DNA of 64,000 nucleotides, taken from positions 38,828-102,827 of the forward strand of contig VXIS01000160.1 in the NCBI GenBank assembly GCA_008704415.1, written 5' to 3'. Source of the DNA: Sphaerosporella brunnea (lineage: Eukaryota; Ascomycota; Pezizomycetes; Pezizales; Pyronemataceae). Position 1 is the stretch's first letter. Each line of letters opens with the position of its first letter. This document shows positions 33,348 to 45,476 of this stretch, in pieces. The notes beneath the pieces were generated by a model. It was not told where the DNA came from. It saw nothing but the letters and a program-made list of their open reading frames with translations, and searched no databases. Made by a program: the position numbers and the translations under genes.

Positions 33348-33542
33348 CCGTAAAAACTCACTTATAAGAGACCCCTCCAGATTTGGTTAGCGGCGCAGAA
33401 TTGCCTTATAGGGAATTTAATGTCTCCAAAAGGAAGTCAGTAGAAACAAAAACCCTCCTTGGTAAGCTCAAAAGTTTCCCTAGAAGGCAATTATTTGCCG
33501 CTAACCAAATCTGGGGGTCTCTTATAAGTGAGTTTTTACGGT
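33348..33542. mobile_element. Palindromic MITE, 195 bp
   Basis: Left arm 33348-33414 and right arm 33476-33542 are inverted copies about 90% identical. They begin CCGTAAAAACTCACTTATAA and continue through the shared block CAGATTTGGTTAGCGGC. Only about 60 bp of unique DNA lies between. The right flank is TA and the left is TG, close to a TA duplication. The near-complete palindrome can fold into a long hairpin and is typical of a small Tc1/mariner-type MITE. Confidence 0.78.
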
Positions 33543-35229
33543 ATGTGTGAGCCGCTGCCGCCCGTGGTCGCGGATGCTGAATCCTCAAAAGGATGGTCAT
33601 CGCGGATAGGTACATGCTAATTATCTACGTTGATTGGAGATCGTGTGGTAACCGGTGGTGCTTAATACATGCTGCAGGCCTAAAGCTAAGGAAGTCCGAT
33701 ACAGCAGAATACAGTACTCTAGGTGGGTTGGCTAAATATCACTCGATGTACCTACCTAGGTGGATAGCGTATACCCAATAACCAGGTTCCCACAGCGCAC
33801 ACCGGCGCAAGGTACGAGTTGCCAGGCTGCCTGCCACTGGTCCGGACCGTCCAAAGCGATTTTTGTTTGGCCTGCAGGGGCGTTCATATCCGGCGTACCT
33901 ACTCTGCCTAGGTACTTATCTACCGGCAACATGTTTCTGCACTTCCGCCGCTTTTGGGAGACAGGAAGCGAGAGGAGTGGGGACTCGCCACTACAGACTT
34001 ATCTGACCACAGGCTGGGAGCCAAAGAAGTTATTCTATATGTAGTTTTATCATGTGCATACACATAGACCCGCCCGCGCGGTTATGATCAGGAGTCCCAA
34101 CTAATATGATTTCCCGGTTGCACGAGCTCAAGATGCGCTGAAAGTTTTGTAGGCGCCTGGAGACCGTCAATCGGAAAAGGCGGCTGAACAGAGGGGAGTA
34201 TGCAGGTGACCCCAGAGAAAGCCATGGCTTTGACGACCGTATGCCTCAAGCTTAAGCGGGAGGCTGTGCTGCGGCAAGCTACATCGGAGGGTGTTGTTCA
34301 GTGAGATCCACTGGTTGGTTGATAAGTTGTCTCGGAACCCGGAAAAATAGCAAGCCAAAGCCATCAAGCAGTCGGTCTCAGGTCCAGCATAGGTCACGGA
34401 TAGTTATTCGATTATTTTGTCGAACTGCAGAAGGCGGTGACCCTGCAGCACGTCCTGCATAAGGCAAAACACATCTGCATTTTCTAGAACACGCAACTCT
34501 TCTGCACATATGGGTTCGCGATAGCGAGGAGAGAGAGGGACAGAAAGGCGCGATGCGGGTTCCGAAAGCTGCTGTTGTCTCGTGTGCAGCTGCATCTTCG
34601 TGTGGTGCTCGGTTTTGCACTGCGCTGGTTGGGCAGAGGGAAGTGAAAGGGCGGGCTTCGCATGCTGCGAACGGAAGTGATCCACGCCTCGCCTCGTGGG
34701 CAGTGAGTGATCTTCGTCCGTCCCAGGACTCAGAGCGACGACCAGAACCCTCTCGCTCTGTTCCACATCCTCACGCATCAGCCCTCGCCCTTCACCGAGC
34801 CAGCGATCAGACGGCGCGAACAATCAATCAATCTCCAAGGATTCGGTTCCGTGGATCGCCAGTCTGTGCGGCTGAGCTGGCCTCAATTCAACTCAGCTAC
34901 TTGAGCTGGTGGGTTAGGTAGCGGCTCGTCATGTATGTGCTCTCTGCTGTCCGACCCGAACTGATTTCCTCTGAAGGGGCCAGGCACAGCTCCTAGCGCA
35001 GCAGTTGTTCACCCACTCGCTCTCCTGCTGCCCCCGTCCTCTTACACTTGGCCTCCTCGATATACTCCCCATCACATCCATCCTCGGAGCGAGCATCAAC
35101 TTCACGATCGGCGTATCTTTCCCATTTAATTACTAGCAGTACTGCATATTCATTCTGCCGCACCCAACACCACCTCCTAGTTGTAATCCCCCGCTGCGAG
35201 TCGAGTAATCCACCAAGCACCACTCCACA
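33543..35229. other. Gene-free interval upstream of the GH16 gene
   Basis: No gene recognised on either strand. The last 200 bp is C-rich and probably includes the promoter and 5' leader of the GH16 gene. Confidence 0.4.
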
Positions 35230-36757
35230 ATGTCCTCCTCCGGCGGTGAAGCTTCGGCCTCCGCCCAAGTTGTTGCCATAGAAGACAGAAGCCCTTTTAC
35301 CGATTCTAACACACCAGTGGCGGCAGCAACACCCTATGCCACTGCTTCAGCCTCCGCATCCGCCTCTGCTCCTGTCCTTTCGGCCGAAGACACAAGTCCC
35401 TTTGCCGATGCTATTATACCCGTGACGGGAGCAACGCCCTATGCCTCTGCTCCAGCATCAATACCTGGCTCGACGACTGGTTTCTCAGCGCAACCGAGCC
35501 TGCGAGCTCCAGGTCGCTATTTCCACAGCCGTCGAGTAAAGAACAAGGAGATACCAAAGCCCTGGCTCGGTAAGAAGGACCCACGGGAGAAATGGGTAAC
35601 CATAATACCGTGCACGGGGTTATTCATCGGGTTGGCGATATGTGCAATCTTGATATGGACGGGGCTCCGAACTGTGGTCAACCATAAGTACTGCCCGGTG
35701 CTCATGGAGGATTGGAGTAAAGGTCTTGACGAGAACATCTGGACCCGGGAAGTACAACTAGGAGGATTTGGGTAGGCTCTACCACTCCTCTCATGAAACA
35801 AAGGTTGATGCTAACTGCCATGGTTCCGCATACAGAAACGGTCAATTCGAATATACCACCAACGAGGAAGAGAACGCCTTCGTCCAGGGTGGCGCTTTGC
35901 ACATCAAGCCAACTCTGAACGACGAGAACTTGGTCAACACCAACGGGGCAATCCTGAATCTGACCAAGATGGGAATCTGCACTTCTAATCACTGGTCAGA
36001 CTGCGTGGCCTCTACCAACACCACCAATGGTACCATCATAAACCCAGTCAAATCCGCTCGTCTGAACACGAGGAAGGGTGCAAGCATTACTTACGGCCGT
36101 GTCGAAGTGAAAGCCAAGCTCCCGGCGGGTCAATGGCTCTGGCCCGCAATTTGGTTGATGCCTGTAAACGAAACCTATGGGCCTTGGCCAGCGTCTGGCG
36201 AAATCGACATGGTGGAGTCCCGCGGTAACAACCGCACCTACCCCCAAGGAGGTGATGACATCATCTCCTCCGCGCTACACTGGGGACCTGATGCCGCCAA
36301 TGACGCTTGGTGGAGGACAAACGTTAAGCGACAGGCGCTGCACACCACGTACGCGGATACCTACCACACCTTTGGGCTCGAGTGGAGCAAGAACTACCTT
36401 TTCACCTATGTCAACTCCCGGTTGCTGCAAGTGCTGTACACAAACTTCGACGAGCGTCTCTGGGATCGGGGTAACTTCCCGCTAACCAATGCCAATGGCA
36501 CGAGATATATCGACCCTTGGGCAACCACAGGACGCAAAAACACCCCCTTCGACCAGCCTTTCTATCTGATCCTCAACGTTGCTGTGGGGGCCACCAATGG
36601 CTGGTTCGAAAACGGCGTACAGGGTAAGCCATGGGTAGACGGCAGCAATACCGAGCTCAAGGACTTCTGGGACAAGCGCAGTGAGTGGTATCCAACGTGG
36701 CAAAAGAACGGCGAAATGATCGTTCAGAGCGTCAAGATGTGGCAGCAGTGCGGTTAG
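35230..36757 (+). CDS. Membrane-anchored glycoside hydrolase family 16 glucanase
   Basis: Exons 35230-35771 and 35836-36757 encode 487 residues. A Ser/Ala/Pro-rich cytosolic tail (about 1-95) leads to IPKPWLGKKDPREKWV and one membrane segment (about 118-142). That gives a type II protein with its catalytic domain outside. The GH16 active-site motif is GEIDMVESRGN, with Glu303 as nucleophile, Asp305 and Glu308 as acid/base. Substrate is expected to be beta-1,3(-1,4)-glucan of the cell wall. Six or more N-glycosylation sites (such as NTTNGT and NRT) occur in the outer part. The 64-nt intron joins GGFG to NGQFEYTTN. Confidence 0.9.
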
Positions 36758-38932
36758 GTGGGGTCCATGGGATGATTGTGTGGGGTTTTTCTTTTTCTGG
36801 GGTATATTTGGGGAGTGATGCGATAGAACATTTGATTACTTGCCTCAGGCGGGACTTTTCTTTTTGCTTCGGCATGTACTTAATGCACATACACGCAGCA
36901 TCATCATCATCCTTTTGTTTGTTCTGGCCTTTTATTCCCCACACTAAGCACTGGGAACTTCGAAAAGGGCGGATAGGATATCATATGCGTTCTTAGCCTG
37001 TCATGAATGAATGGATGGATGGGATGGATGGTAACACCGCGCATAGATTCATTGGCATGTACTACCTATGCGTATATGCAGATAGGTACCGCGCCATAGG
37101 TATCTACTCAGGGTAACATAAGATTTGCTATTTGTTGCGTCTATGTACCTAGCTATAATTTACTTTTTCGTTTCCGGTCCGTTGCCTTGACAGTCTCGTG
37201 CTTAGCGAACCTTGAAGTGGCGCGGGCATGTCGATGTCTCGGCCTGATAGCGATGTGTTGTTTGCCCTCTGATCGTACTCTACTAGCTCTGGATTGGGGG
37301 CCACGGGGGGCGAGGGTGGGTGGATATAATATATGTTATATCCTCCCGATCAATCCGCCCCAGTGCTATCTCGCCCACTAAGTGAAGACCGAACTTTTGC
37401 CGTAACGTCAACGCCAGGCATTAGAGGGAGAGGTCACAAATCCAACCACACAAAGCTTCACTTGGGTGATTTTGGAGGCGAGCGGTTGACTGCTTGGAAG
37501 TGTAACCCCTTGCACACGCAGCGCACAAGACCCGCTGAGGGACTTGGATTCCTATAAAGATTTACGAGCATGTTGAGTAGAATAGGGTTGGATTTTGAGC
37601 CTATTCTGGAGTTGCGGTGTTGTTGTGCTTTTGTTGGTAACCAACTAATTGGTCGGCAGGATGGGCCCCCATTGGCCCATGGCATTTAGAACCAGTAAGG
37701 GAACCAAACGGGTGTTTGCGGATGATCTAATCTTATCGATCTCGGCTTCACAGGCACAACTGCACGTGGGCTACGAGATTATTTTTGTGACCTAGACAAC
37801 GATAACGACGGGTGGCTGCGGCCGCGTGTTCCCGAGTGGTGTGTGTGTGTGTTATTTGGGTGGTTGCTGCTGGTGCTTGCCGCTTCCGGAATGCGCCTGG
37901 GTTGGTGTTTTGACGGCTTCAGCTCGACTTGATGGATTTCATCGATGAATCGTATGTTGATGTTGCTCTACAAAGCACATGGCGGAGATCTGGCTGGTCG
38001 GAAGCCGGATATCGACGTGTACTCCCTTCCTTCCTTCCTTCCTGCTGGATATGTGAGTTGCTGCTTGGATTCTCCCACAGTGCAGGCTAGCTACTGTGAT
38101 AGCTGCTGGTGGTGATCAGGATCGCGGGTGCTTGCGGCGGTGGCAGCGGCGGCAGTGCTCTTGCAGTGCAGTGCAGCGAGTGGCGATGGCTGGCTGGCTG
38201 GCAGACGTTGGTTTCTGTTCGGTGGAGTGCTACTCGCTACCTTTGCCCACATCCTCCCTCCCTCCATCCCTCCTGTGTTGTCCATAGTAGCACAGGGGGA
38301 TGCGGCAGGTAGCATCATGCACCGAGCACAGCACTTGGGATACTGCATACTCTACGCACACCGCACGACGAGCTCAACCTTCCAGCGCCTCCCAAAGCAG
38401 CGGGTCCCTTGCTTTCTCACGATAGATGGCTAGACAGCAGATGGATACATCAATGTACCCTTCTCGCACGCACTTCTGGCCAATTGGTGCGTCCAACAAT
38501 CGCCATGACGCTCGGTGTCTCGATAAACTATATTTACATTGCTTTGCTTCTTTTTATTTGTCGTCTTATGCCGGATTGTTGTTCCGTTCTGGTCCGCTGT
38601 TGCTGGAAGGATCCGGTGCTGTTCGATTCAGACTTCAAAAGCGTCGGCGGTTGAGAGGCCTTCCCTCCTCGCCCCTCTCACACTCTATCCTCCCTCGCAC
38701 CTTCCCGTTGCTTGGGTCACTCTCTGTCATATCCTCTGCTGCTTTGGATTTCGTCCCGGATCCACTGTTCTGGCGCCTCTTCGGATAGAAGGCAGCGGCT
38801 CCTAAATATAATTTTTAATCCAACCCCCCCCCCCCCTCCGGCGACGACGCAGTCAACTTGTCTGCTGCTGTCAGACATCGACAACACCTCCACTCCCATC
38901 GTCAGCAGCGAGAAGTCACTCGATACCACGCA
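36758..38932. other. Gene-free interval, 2.2 kb
   Basis: No gene recognised. Simple repeats are present: GGAT-type near 37008-37031, a GT run near 37840-37851, CTTC units near 38027-38043, and a C12 run near 38825 in the probable 5' leader of the GT2 gene. Confidence 0.45.
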
Positions 38933-41890
38933 ATGGGTCTCAAAGACTACTTCCGCAACAAAAAGGCAGAGGGAAAGGAGGCTGCCAAAGATGCCGAGAA
39001 GACCGCCGGAGAAGTCGAGGGCATGCAATTGCCGCCACCAATCGGTGCGCTCAGCGGTAATACCTCGGGCGTTATTAGTTCCAACAGCTCCGGCTTCATC
39101 GACGACATCAAGCATGAGGTCATGGTGAATTACCTGTTCCAGCAGCAGACGGCCATGATGTGGGGAAACCCTGCGGACCGGAACAACTTCTATGGAGCGG
39201 CGGCTGCGGCGGGTTCGGAAGAGGGCGTGCTGCTCAGGAAGAGTAGAGGCCATTATCTGTCTTGTCCGCAGGAATTGGCCAGAAACAAGTTTGCGGAAGC
39301 TTGCAATGCGCTGAATGTTCAGGTATGCGCTTTAGCTTTCGGCTTGTGGTTCGTGATTGGTGGAATAAGTGCTGAGATGCATAGGTCGCGATGACTGTGA
39401 ACTCCCGTGTGGTCAAGACGTTCTTGCAGTGGTTGCCGGACGCCGTAGATGTGCCGTTACTCAATGGACTTCGTATCCAAATCCTGCCAACCATGGCCGA
39501 CCTTGCTCGGGCTCGCAAGTACCAGTTCGCGGCGTTCATTGCCGATACATCGTTGCTAGTTGTTTGGGACGACGATGCGCTCAACATCATTGCGCGAGCA
39601 AAACAGATCGAGAGTGAGCTGATGCAGATTGTGTGGAAGGTGCCCACTGGCGATGAGGACGACGAAGCCAAGGAAGCTCGGCTGGCCCAGGCGTCAGTGG
39701 AAGAGATCATCGACGAGGAAACCGGAGAGCTTGGTTACCGGGAACGACGGCCGACAATGCTGTGGAATACTATACTTGTTTCTTTCACGATTATGCTCGT
39801 GCTCTGCATGTTGGGTGCTGGTTACAGGCAAATCGCCATCGAAACGGCCGTCGACGGGAATTACGTACGCATGGCCTTCATCGCGCTGACTCCGGTTCAG
39901 GTCTTTTTTACTTTGGTCGGTCGCAAACTCGGCCCCCGCCCCCCCCACAACGCCTAGGCGCTGACTTCCGTGATAGTTCTTTGCGCAGGTCATTATTGGA
40001 TGCCTCGCTCAGTGCTTCGGCCCGGTCTCGCAGTTGACTATCAACTCAAAGTACTACTCCGCGAAGCCCCCGCCCAGAATCAGAACCCTTACTTTACCTC
40101 ATGTCACTATTCAGTGTCCGGTGTACAAAGAGGGGTTGGAGGCTGTCATTGCTCCAACAGTGAGGTCCATCAAGCAGGCGATATCAACTTACGAGCTCCA
40201 AGGCGGAACCGCCAACATCTTCATGAACGATGACGGCTTGCAGCTCATCTCGCCTGAAGAGAGGCAGGCCAGAATCGATTTCTACACGGATCACAACATT
40301 GGCTGGGTCGCACGCCCAAAGCATGGAGAAAACGGATTCCTCCGTCGCGGGAAGTTCAAAAAGGTCAGTTTGTTTCCTGGTGATTAAAGAGACGACGTTG
40401 GAACAAAGTTTGTCGCTTGTCCTCGCGTGGGATCATCGCTGAGCTAAGACAGTTCGCGTATCCCTGCCGCACATGCTGACGGCTTGGTTGCTTTTGACAG
40501 GCTTCAAACATGAACTTCGCGCTCATGATCTCGTGCAAAGTGGAGGAAAAACTTGCGGAAATTGAGCGCGACGAGGCTTGGACCCAAGCACACGAGGCTG
40601 AGGCTTACGAGAGGTGCCTGAAGGAAGTCCTCGAGGAGGACGGCAGGGCTTGGGCGGATGGCAACATTCGTGTGGGAGACTACATCCTTCTCAGTAAGCC
40701 AAATATTTCTCCTTTCGTCGCCACGATAGTTTGTCTAACGGAGAACAGTTGATTCTGATACTCGTGTGCCGTCCGACTGTCTACTGGACGCTGCATCGGA
40801 AATGGAGCGCTCCCCCGAAGTCGGAATCATGCAGTTCAACTCCGGCGTCATGCAAGTTGTCAACCATTACTTTGAAAACGGGATCACATTCTTTACGAAC
40901 CTGATTTATACCGCTATCCGTTACACTGTTGCGAATGGAGATGTTGCGCCGTTTGTGGGTCACAACGCTATTCTCCGATGGTCTGCCGTTCAACAAGTTT
41001 CATACACAGATGAGGATGGTTACGAAAAGTTCTGGTCTGAGTCGCACGTGTCGGAGGATTTTGACATGTCCCTGCGTCTGCAGTGTAACGGCTACACCAT
41101 TCGACTTGCAGCTTACACCGGCGACGGCTTCAAGGAAGGTGTGTCGCTTACCGTCTACGACGAATTGGCGCGGTGGGAAAAGTACGCCTATGGATGTAAC
41201 GAGCTGCTCTTTCACCCGATTCGGTTCTGGCCAATCAGGGGACCATTCACTCCGCTCTTCCGCAGGTTTTTGTTCTCCAATATCCGTTTCACGAGCAAAA
41301 TCACCATCATCTCATACATTGGAACCTACTATGCCATCGGTGCAGCTTGGATCATGACTACGGCCAACTACTTTGCGGTTGGATGGTTCAACGGCTATCT
41401 CGACAAGTACTACATTGACTCGTGGAAAGTCTGGTTCTCGATAGTGATTGTGTTCAACCTCCTCGGAAACGTGGCGTTGGCGGTCATGCGCTACCGTATT
41501 GGGGAGAGGACCTTCATTGGCTCGTTGTTTGAAAACTTCAAATGGGTGTTCTTGCTGGCCATCTTCCTCGGCGGTCTCTCTCTACACGTGTCGCAAGCGC
41601 TTCTCGCCCACATGTTCGAGGTCAACATGACCTGGGGCGCCACATCAAAGGAAGTCGAATATTCGAACTTTTTCATCGAGGTGCCGAAGGTGCTCAAGAA
41701 ATTCAAGTTTTCGTTCGCATTCAGTTCTTTGGCGATCGTAGCCATGATCATATTGGCGACGGCTAGCTTTGTTCCTCCAACATGGCAGATCAGGGATTTT
41801 GTGGCGATCCTTCCTATGGCAACCGTCGCGGGAAGCCATATGCTCCTGCCGATTGCGTTGAACCCGGCGTTGATGACATTCCAGTGGTGA
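38933..41890 (+). CDS. Family-2 glycosyltransferase, multi-pass membrane
   Basis: Five exons, 38933-39322, 39385-39915, 39989-40363, 40501-40693 and 40749-41890, encode 876 residues. The GT-A domain has QCPVYKEGLEAVI, then GENGFLRRGKFKK, then SNMNFALMIS. The metal-binding IDSDTRVP spans intron 4, and SEDFDMSLRLQ supplies the catalytic Asp. DELARWEKYAYGCNE sits where processive enzymes have Q(Q/R)xRW. Two membrane segments precede the domain (about 240-300) and at least five follow (about 640-870). This matches a fungal group within Pfam Glyco_trans_2_3. Related fungal GT2 proteins are needed for hyphal surface polysaccharide, but the product here is unknown. The Met at 38933 precedes MGLKDYFRNKKAEG. 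Confidence 0.88.
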
Positions 41891-43417
41891 CTCACGAGTG
41901 ATGAGTTATGATTGACGCCTTTTCCTTTTCTTTTCTGTTCTTCAGGGTTGCGTTGCCTTCCATGTTTCGGCGTTTGTTACTTTTTTTCCGTTCCTTCCTT
42001 TTTTTTCTTTTCAAAACCGTTCCTTTCTTTACTTTGGCTTGCGGGGTTTCTCTTTCTTTCTTTTCTTTACGAGTAGGCTATGGATGGGATGGGATTGGAC
42101 GGGATATACACGGTGGCTCATTTTGTGCTTGTGCGAAAGATTTATGGCTGGTTTGTGCTCTGCTGGAGGTAAGACGATGGAACATAATACTACAGCTCTA
42201 TGTGTAGCTAGGTACGAATAGATTTATGGGAGCTCAGTTCTTCGCTTCTGACGCTGATTGGTAGCTTCTTTTTACGTGGATGAGATGAGCTGTTGTGATC
42301 AGTGACTTTGTACTAATAGGGAGCGCCCAGTGAAGGCCACTGCCCCTGGGAAGGCTGAAACCGCAGGGTCTCACACGACACCAGTAACCAGCTCGGTTGC
42401 TTCGGTATAGTTTGCGCTTTCGACAGACGCCCTTCTTCATAGCAGAGGCACCTTAGTAAGTAATAGTCCAAGTGACCGACTTCTGGTGGCAGAATCCTGT
42501 AACCTGCCCTCGGGGGTCCATTTCTCTCGCCGATCAACTAAACCTATTTCAGGAGAATCGAGTGATAGACTGTGTATCTGCTCGCGGGAAAAGAGGCAAA
42601 ATTCCCGCTTGAAACACCCGCTACTGCTCTCTAGAATCCATCTATTGCTACCTATCCACGCATCCAGAGAGCGATTTTGCGTTATTTTTTTTTGGTTGTG
42701 GTTGTGATGAAATCTGGAGTTTCCAACGGCGATGGGAGGGCAGGTTTACAGGATTCCGCCACCACCCCATAGATATGCCAAATCACGAGTGACGCTCCAT
42801 GATGCCCAGTGGAATTGCCACTATTTACTTTCTCACTACAGCTTAGGCAGGCAAGTTCTGTAATGGACGATAGCTCAAAGAAGGTCAGATGGCGGATCCT
42901 CCTCGTTGCTCACGAGTAACCGGAATTCCAAGTACCCTGGCCCCACAGTATAGCTTATGCTAATATATATCTCCGGGGGGGGGGGGGAGGGAGGGAGGGG
43001 TTTTAATACCCGGCGACAGCTGTTTATTGGAGCAACAAAATTCCGGCAGGGTCGGTCGCCCTTTGCGTTTCGCAGGCTGAAACATGAATATATGAAAGCA
43101 AGCCAGCCAATCAGATTCGTGCCCTGAAGCTTGCAACGTTCCTGTCATCTCCGCCTGGAGGGCGGGGGGGGGGAAAATGCCTCGAGATAGCCGCCGTATG
43201 CGCTGATGGAAGGCGGCAAACGTTTATGCGATTTGTTTTTTTTCTTTTTTTCGAGAGAGAGCTTTAACTATTTGGCGCTTCTGCAACGCTGAGACAGCCG
43301 CCGCACAGCAAGCAAGCAAGCAAGCAAGCGAGCAAGGGTTTAGGCATAAAACAACATTCAATGTGCGTTGAACAGACCCCCCCCCATCACGGAGTGAGAA
43401 GTGAGGGACTCACACAA
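41891..43417. other. Gene-free interval
   Basis: The GT2 3' region is T-rich. Further on are a G13 run at 42975-42987, a G-run near 43159-43169 and (AAGC)n at about 43309-43336. No gene seen. Confidence 0.45.
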
Positions 43418-43425
43418 TATAAAAG
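43418..43425 (+). promoter_or_regulatory. TATA box of the small secreted protein gene
   Basis: TATAAAAG lies 149 bp before the start codon at 43574, preceding a C-rich leader. This is a clear match to the TATA consensus in a fitting position; function is inferred. Confidence 0.5.
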
Positions 43426-43573
43426 CCCTACCCTACCCCCGCCATAGAATGGGCTCCTTGCCTTCATCAAAACGGCGACGTCCCGGTTTCTTCCATCTCT
43501 CAGTACCGACAACTCTCCTTACAAACCTACTACTACTACTACCACCACCACAATCACCACCACCACCACCACC

Positions 43574-44161
43574 ATGCAGTTGCCCGTCCGCCTCCTCCTG
43601 TTCCTTGTGAGCAACATCGCCGCCACGCTCGCCGCGCCCATCACCGAGCGCGGTCTCCCCTCCATCGCCAAAATCAAGACCCTCAGCGCGTCCGCCGCGT
43701 TCTCCGTCGCCTCCTCCAACGGCTACACGGTCATCTGCAACACATACGCGGGATCGCCGGAGATGGCGGATGCGATCAACGCAGCCCAGACGCTGTCGCA
43801 GAAGCAGCAGTGCGTCAAGCCCGCCCACTCCGGCTCGACGTATACGCTGCTGAGTATTCAGTCTGCCTCGTTGGGGCTTGTGTAAGTTCCCTCCCCCCCT
43901 CACCCTCGAACTTCAAGATGTTGACGTGCAGCTAGCGGATCGGAGACTTGGTCGTTGCCGTGTGCGGTCGCGGCGGAGCTTTTTGCGTTGGTGGCTGTTG
44001 CCTGCCAGGCTGACGTCGATGGCATGGTTAGGGCTGGTATGTGCACTGCAACAACCCTTCACGGGACTTGAAGCGCTTTTGCTGACAAATGGTGAACTGC
44101 AGGTGGCCAGCTGAAGTATGCTGCGCCTGATCACTCTTTGAGGTTGGCGTACGAGACGTAA
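43574..44161 (+). CDS. Small secreted protein of unknown function
   Basis: Exons 43574-43881, 43936-44036 and 44103-44161 give 155 residues. A signal peptide is plain: MQLPVRLLLFLVSNIAATLAAP, with probable cleavage near residue 20. Four cysteines remain in the mature protein (ICNTY, QQCVK, PCAV, ACQAD), enough for two disulfides. Intron 1 has two AG acceptors 4 nt apart (GCAGCTAG). The downstream one keeps the frame; the upstream one makes an immediate stop. A TATA box lies upstream. I do not recognise the family. Small, secreted and Cys-containing fits an effector or wall protein, but that is only inference. Confidence 0.65.
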
Positions 44162-44309
44162 AATATTAATCAAGTGTTTGTAAATATGTGAGCTAGGTTG
44201 CTGGAAAGAGATAGAGAGACATGGTTGTATCTATATCAGGGAAACCGGCTCTGGAAAAAAACACATAAAAAAATGTAAATAGTGGTGGTAATTCTACTGG
44301 GTTTGAAAG

Positions 44310-44311
<2 letters not shown>

Positions 44312-44340
<29 letters not shown>
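44312..44340. repeat. Poly-T tract, 29 nt
   Basis: Uninterrupted T29 between the secreted-protein gene and the second tRNA-Gly. Confidence 0.85.
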
Positions 44341-44471
44341 CTTTGTCCGAGATTTGTATGTACATAGATGATAAGGAGGGCATCATGGTGTGTCATTCGT
44401 TGTTTGGAGTCTCCGTGAATTGGTTTAGCACAAAACCGAGTGAGTTAACAGTGAACTGATAACATGAATTC

Positions 44472-44541
44472 GCTTCCGTGGTCCAACGGTAGGATAATTG
44501 CCTTCCAAGCAATTGGCTCGGGTTCGACTCCCGACGGATGC
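44472..44541 (+). tRNA. tRNA-Gly (anticodon UCC), second copy
   Basis: Identical over all 70 nt to the minus-strand tRNA at 20110-20179, including the acceptor-stem U-U mismatch. Anticodon TCC lies in loop CTTCCAA. A T6 terminator follows about 13 nt downstream. No intron. Confidence 0.93.
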
Positions 44542-44807
44542 ACATTAACCTTCTTTTTTGTTTTTATATAACATGTGATTCTGTTTCGACCTGGGGGGGT
44601 GTCTCATAATGATACACAAGCATTCCATCCCCGGAGAAATGCAGGCCAGTATTATAAATGTGAGATATGCAAATCTATCCAATCGTATACACGGACAGCA
44701 CTCGCTGCGCAAAAGGACAAAACAATCAAATCAATAAGCCGTCCAAAACGTATCATCACGTCTCACACTACCACCTCAAGGAGCTCGAAGGCCGGACAGC
44801 AGCCAGC

Positions 44808-45476
44808 CTAAAGGTCCTGTTGATACAGCCCTTCGCTCTCGCCCTCGTCCGCCTCTCCCGGCTCGACCCCGTGATAAAGCTCGATCGGAATCCACCCAAT
44901 ATACGCGACATTCCCGAAGCCACCGACCCAGTAAACCTTCTCGACCTCAAACCTGACCCAAAAGCTGTCATGTATCTTATTCCCGGGGGTCCACCGCATC
45001 GCGTCGGGATGTCGCTTGACAAAACACCTCTTGACCCTCTCCTTCTCCGTCTCGTCCTCATCCGGGATCTTGACCAGCTTCCCGATGAGCGAGACCCGCG
45101 GGTGCGCCACGGGCGAAAACATGCGCGGAGCGTGCTCGCGCACCGAGAGCGAGATGCTGGAGTTGGTCGGCAACGCGTTGCGGAACGACGTCGCGATGCC
45201 CATGCCGAGCAGCGTCGGGTCGCCTGTGGCGCTGCAGTCCGCGTGGTAGTCCATCAGCCCGATCGGGAGCCCCGCCAGCCCGTGCGTGTTGCCCTCGGGA
45301 AAGACGGTGCTCAGAGTCCCGACCGGCTCGGAGAGCACCAGGCGGCGCGCTTGCTTTGCGGCTTCGGCGACGGTCGGGATCGAGGCGGTCGAGAGGTCGA
45401 TCGGAGTGTCGTCGCGGCGGATTCCGGCTGCTGCGGCGATGAGTGGTGCGAGAAAGAGGGCGAGGGAGGCGCGCAT
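44808..45476 (-). CDS. Secreted pyridoxamine-oxidase-like (CREG-type) FMN split-barrel protein
   Basis: A single exon encodes 222 residues. The N-terminus MRASLALFLAPLIAAAAG is a signal peptide. The rest is the FMN-binding split barrel related to pyridoxamine 5'-phosphate oxidase in the CREG-like group: AAKQARRLVLSEPVGTLST, PIGLMDYHADCSATGDP, SISLSVREHAPRMFSP and HPRVSLIGKLVKI. A C-terminal part FGNVAYIGWIPIELY follows. An N-glycosylation site (NSS) is present. Secreted fungal members are common and may not be enzymes. The gene diverges from UBP6 across about 440 bp. Confidence 0.85.
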   Translation of the reverse strand: MRASLALFLAPLIAAAAGIRRDDTPIDLSTASIPTVAEAAKQARRLVLSEPVGTLSTVFPEGNTHGLAGLPIGLMDYHADCSATGDPTLLGMGIATSFRNALPTNSSISLSVREHAPRMFSPVAHPRVSLIGKLVKIPDEDETEKERVKRCFVKRHPDAMRWTPGNKIHDSFWVRFEVEKVYWVGGFGNVAYIGWIPIELYHGVEPGEADEGESEGLYQQDL

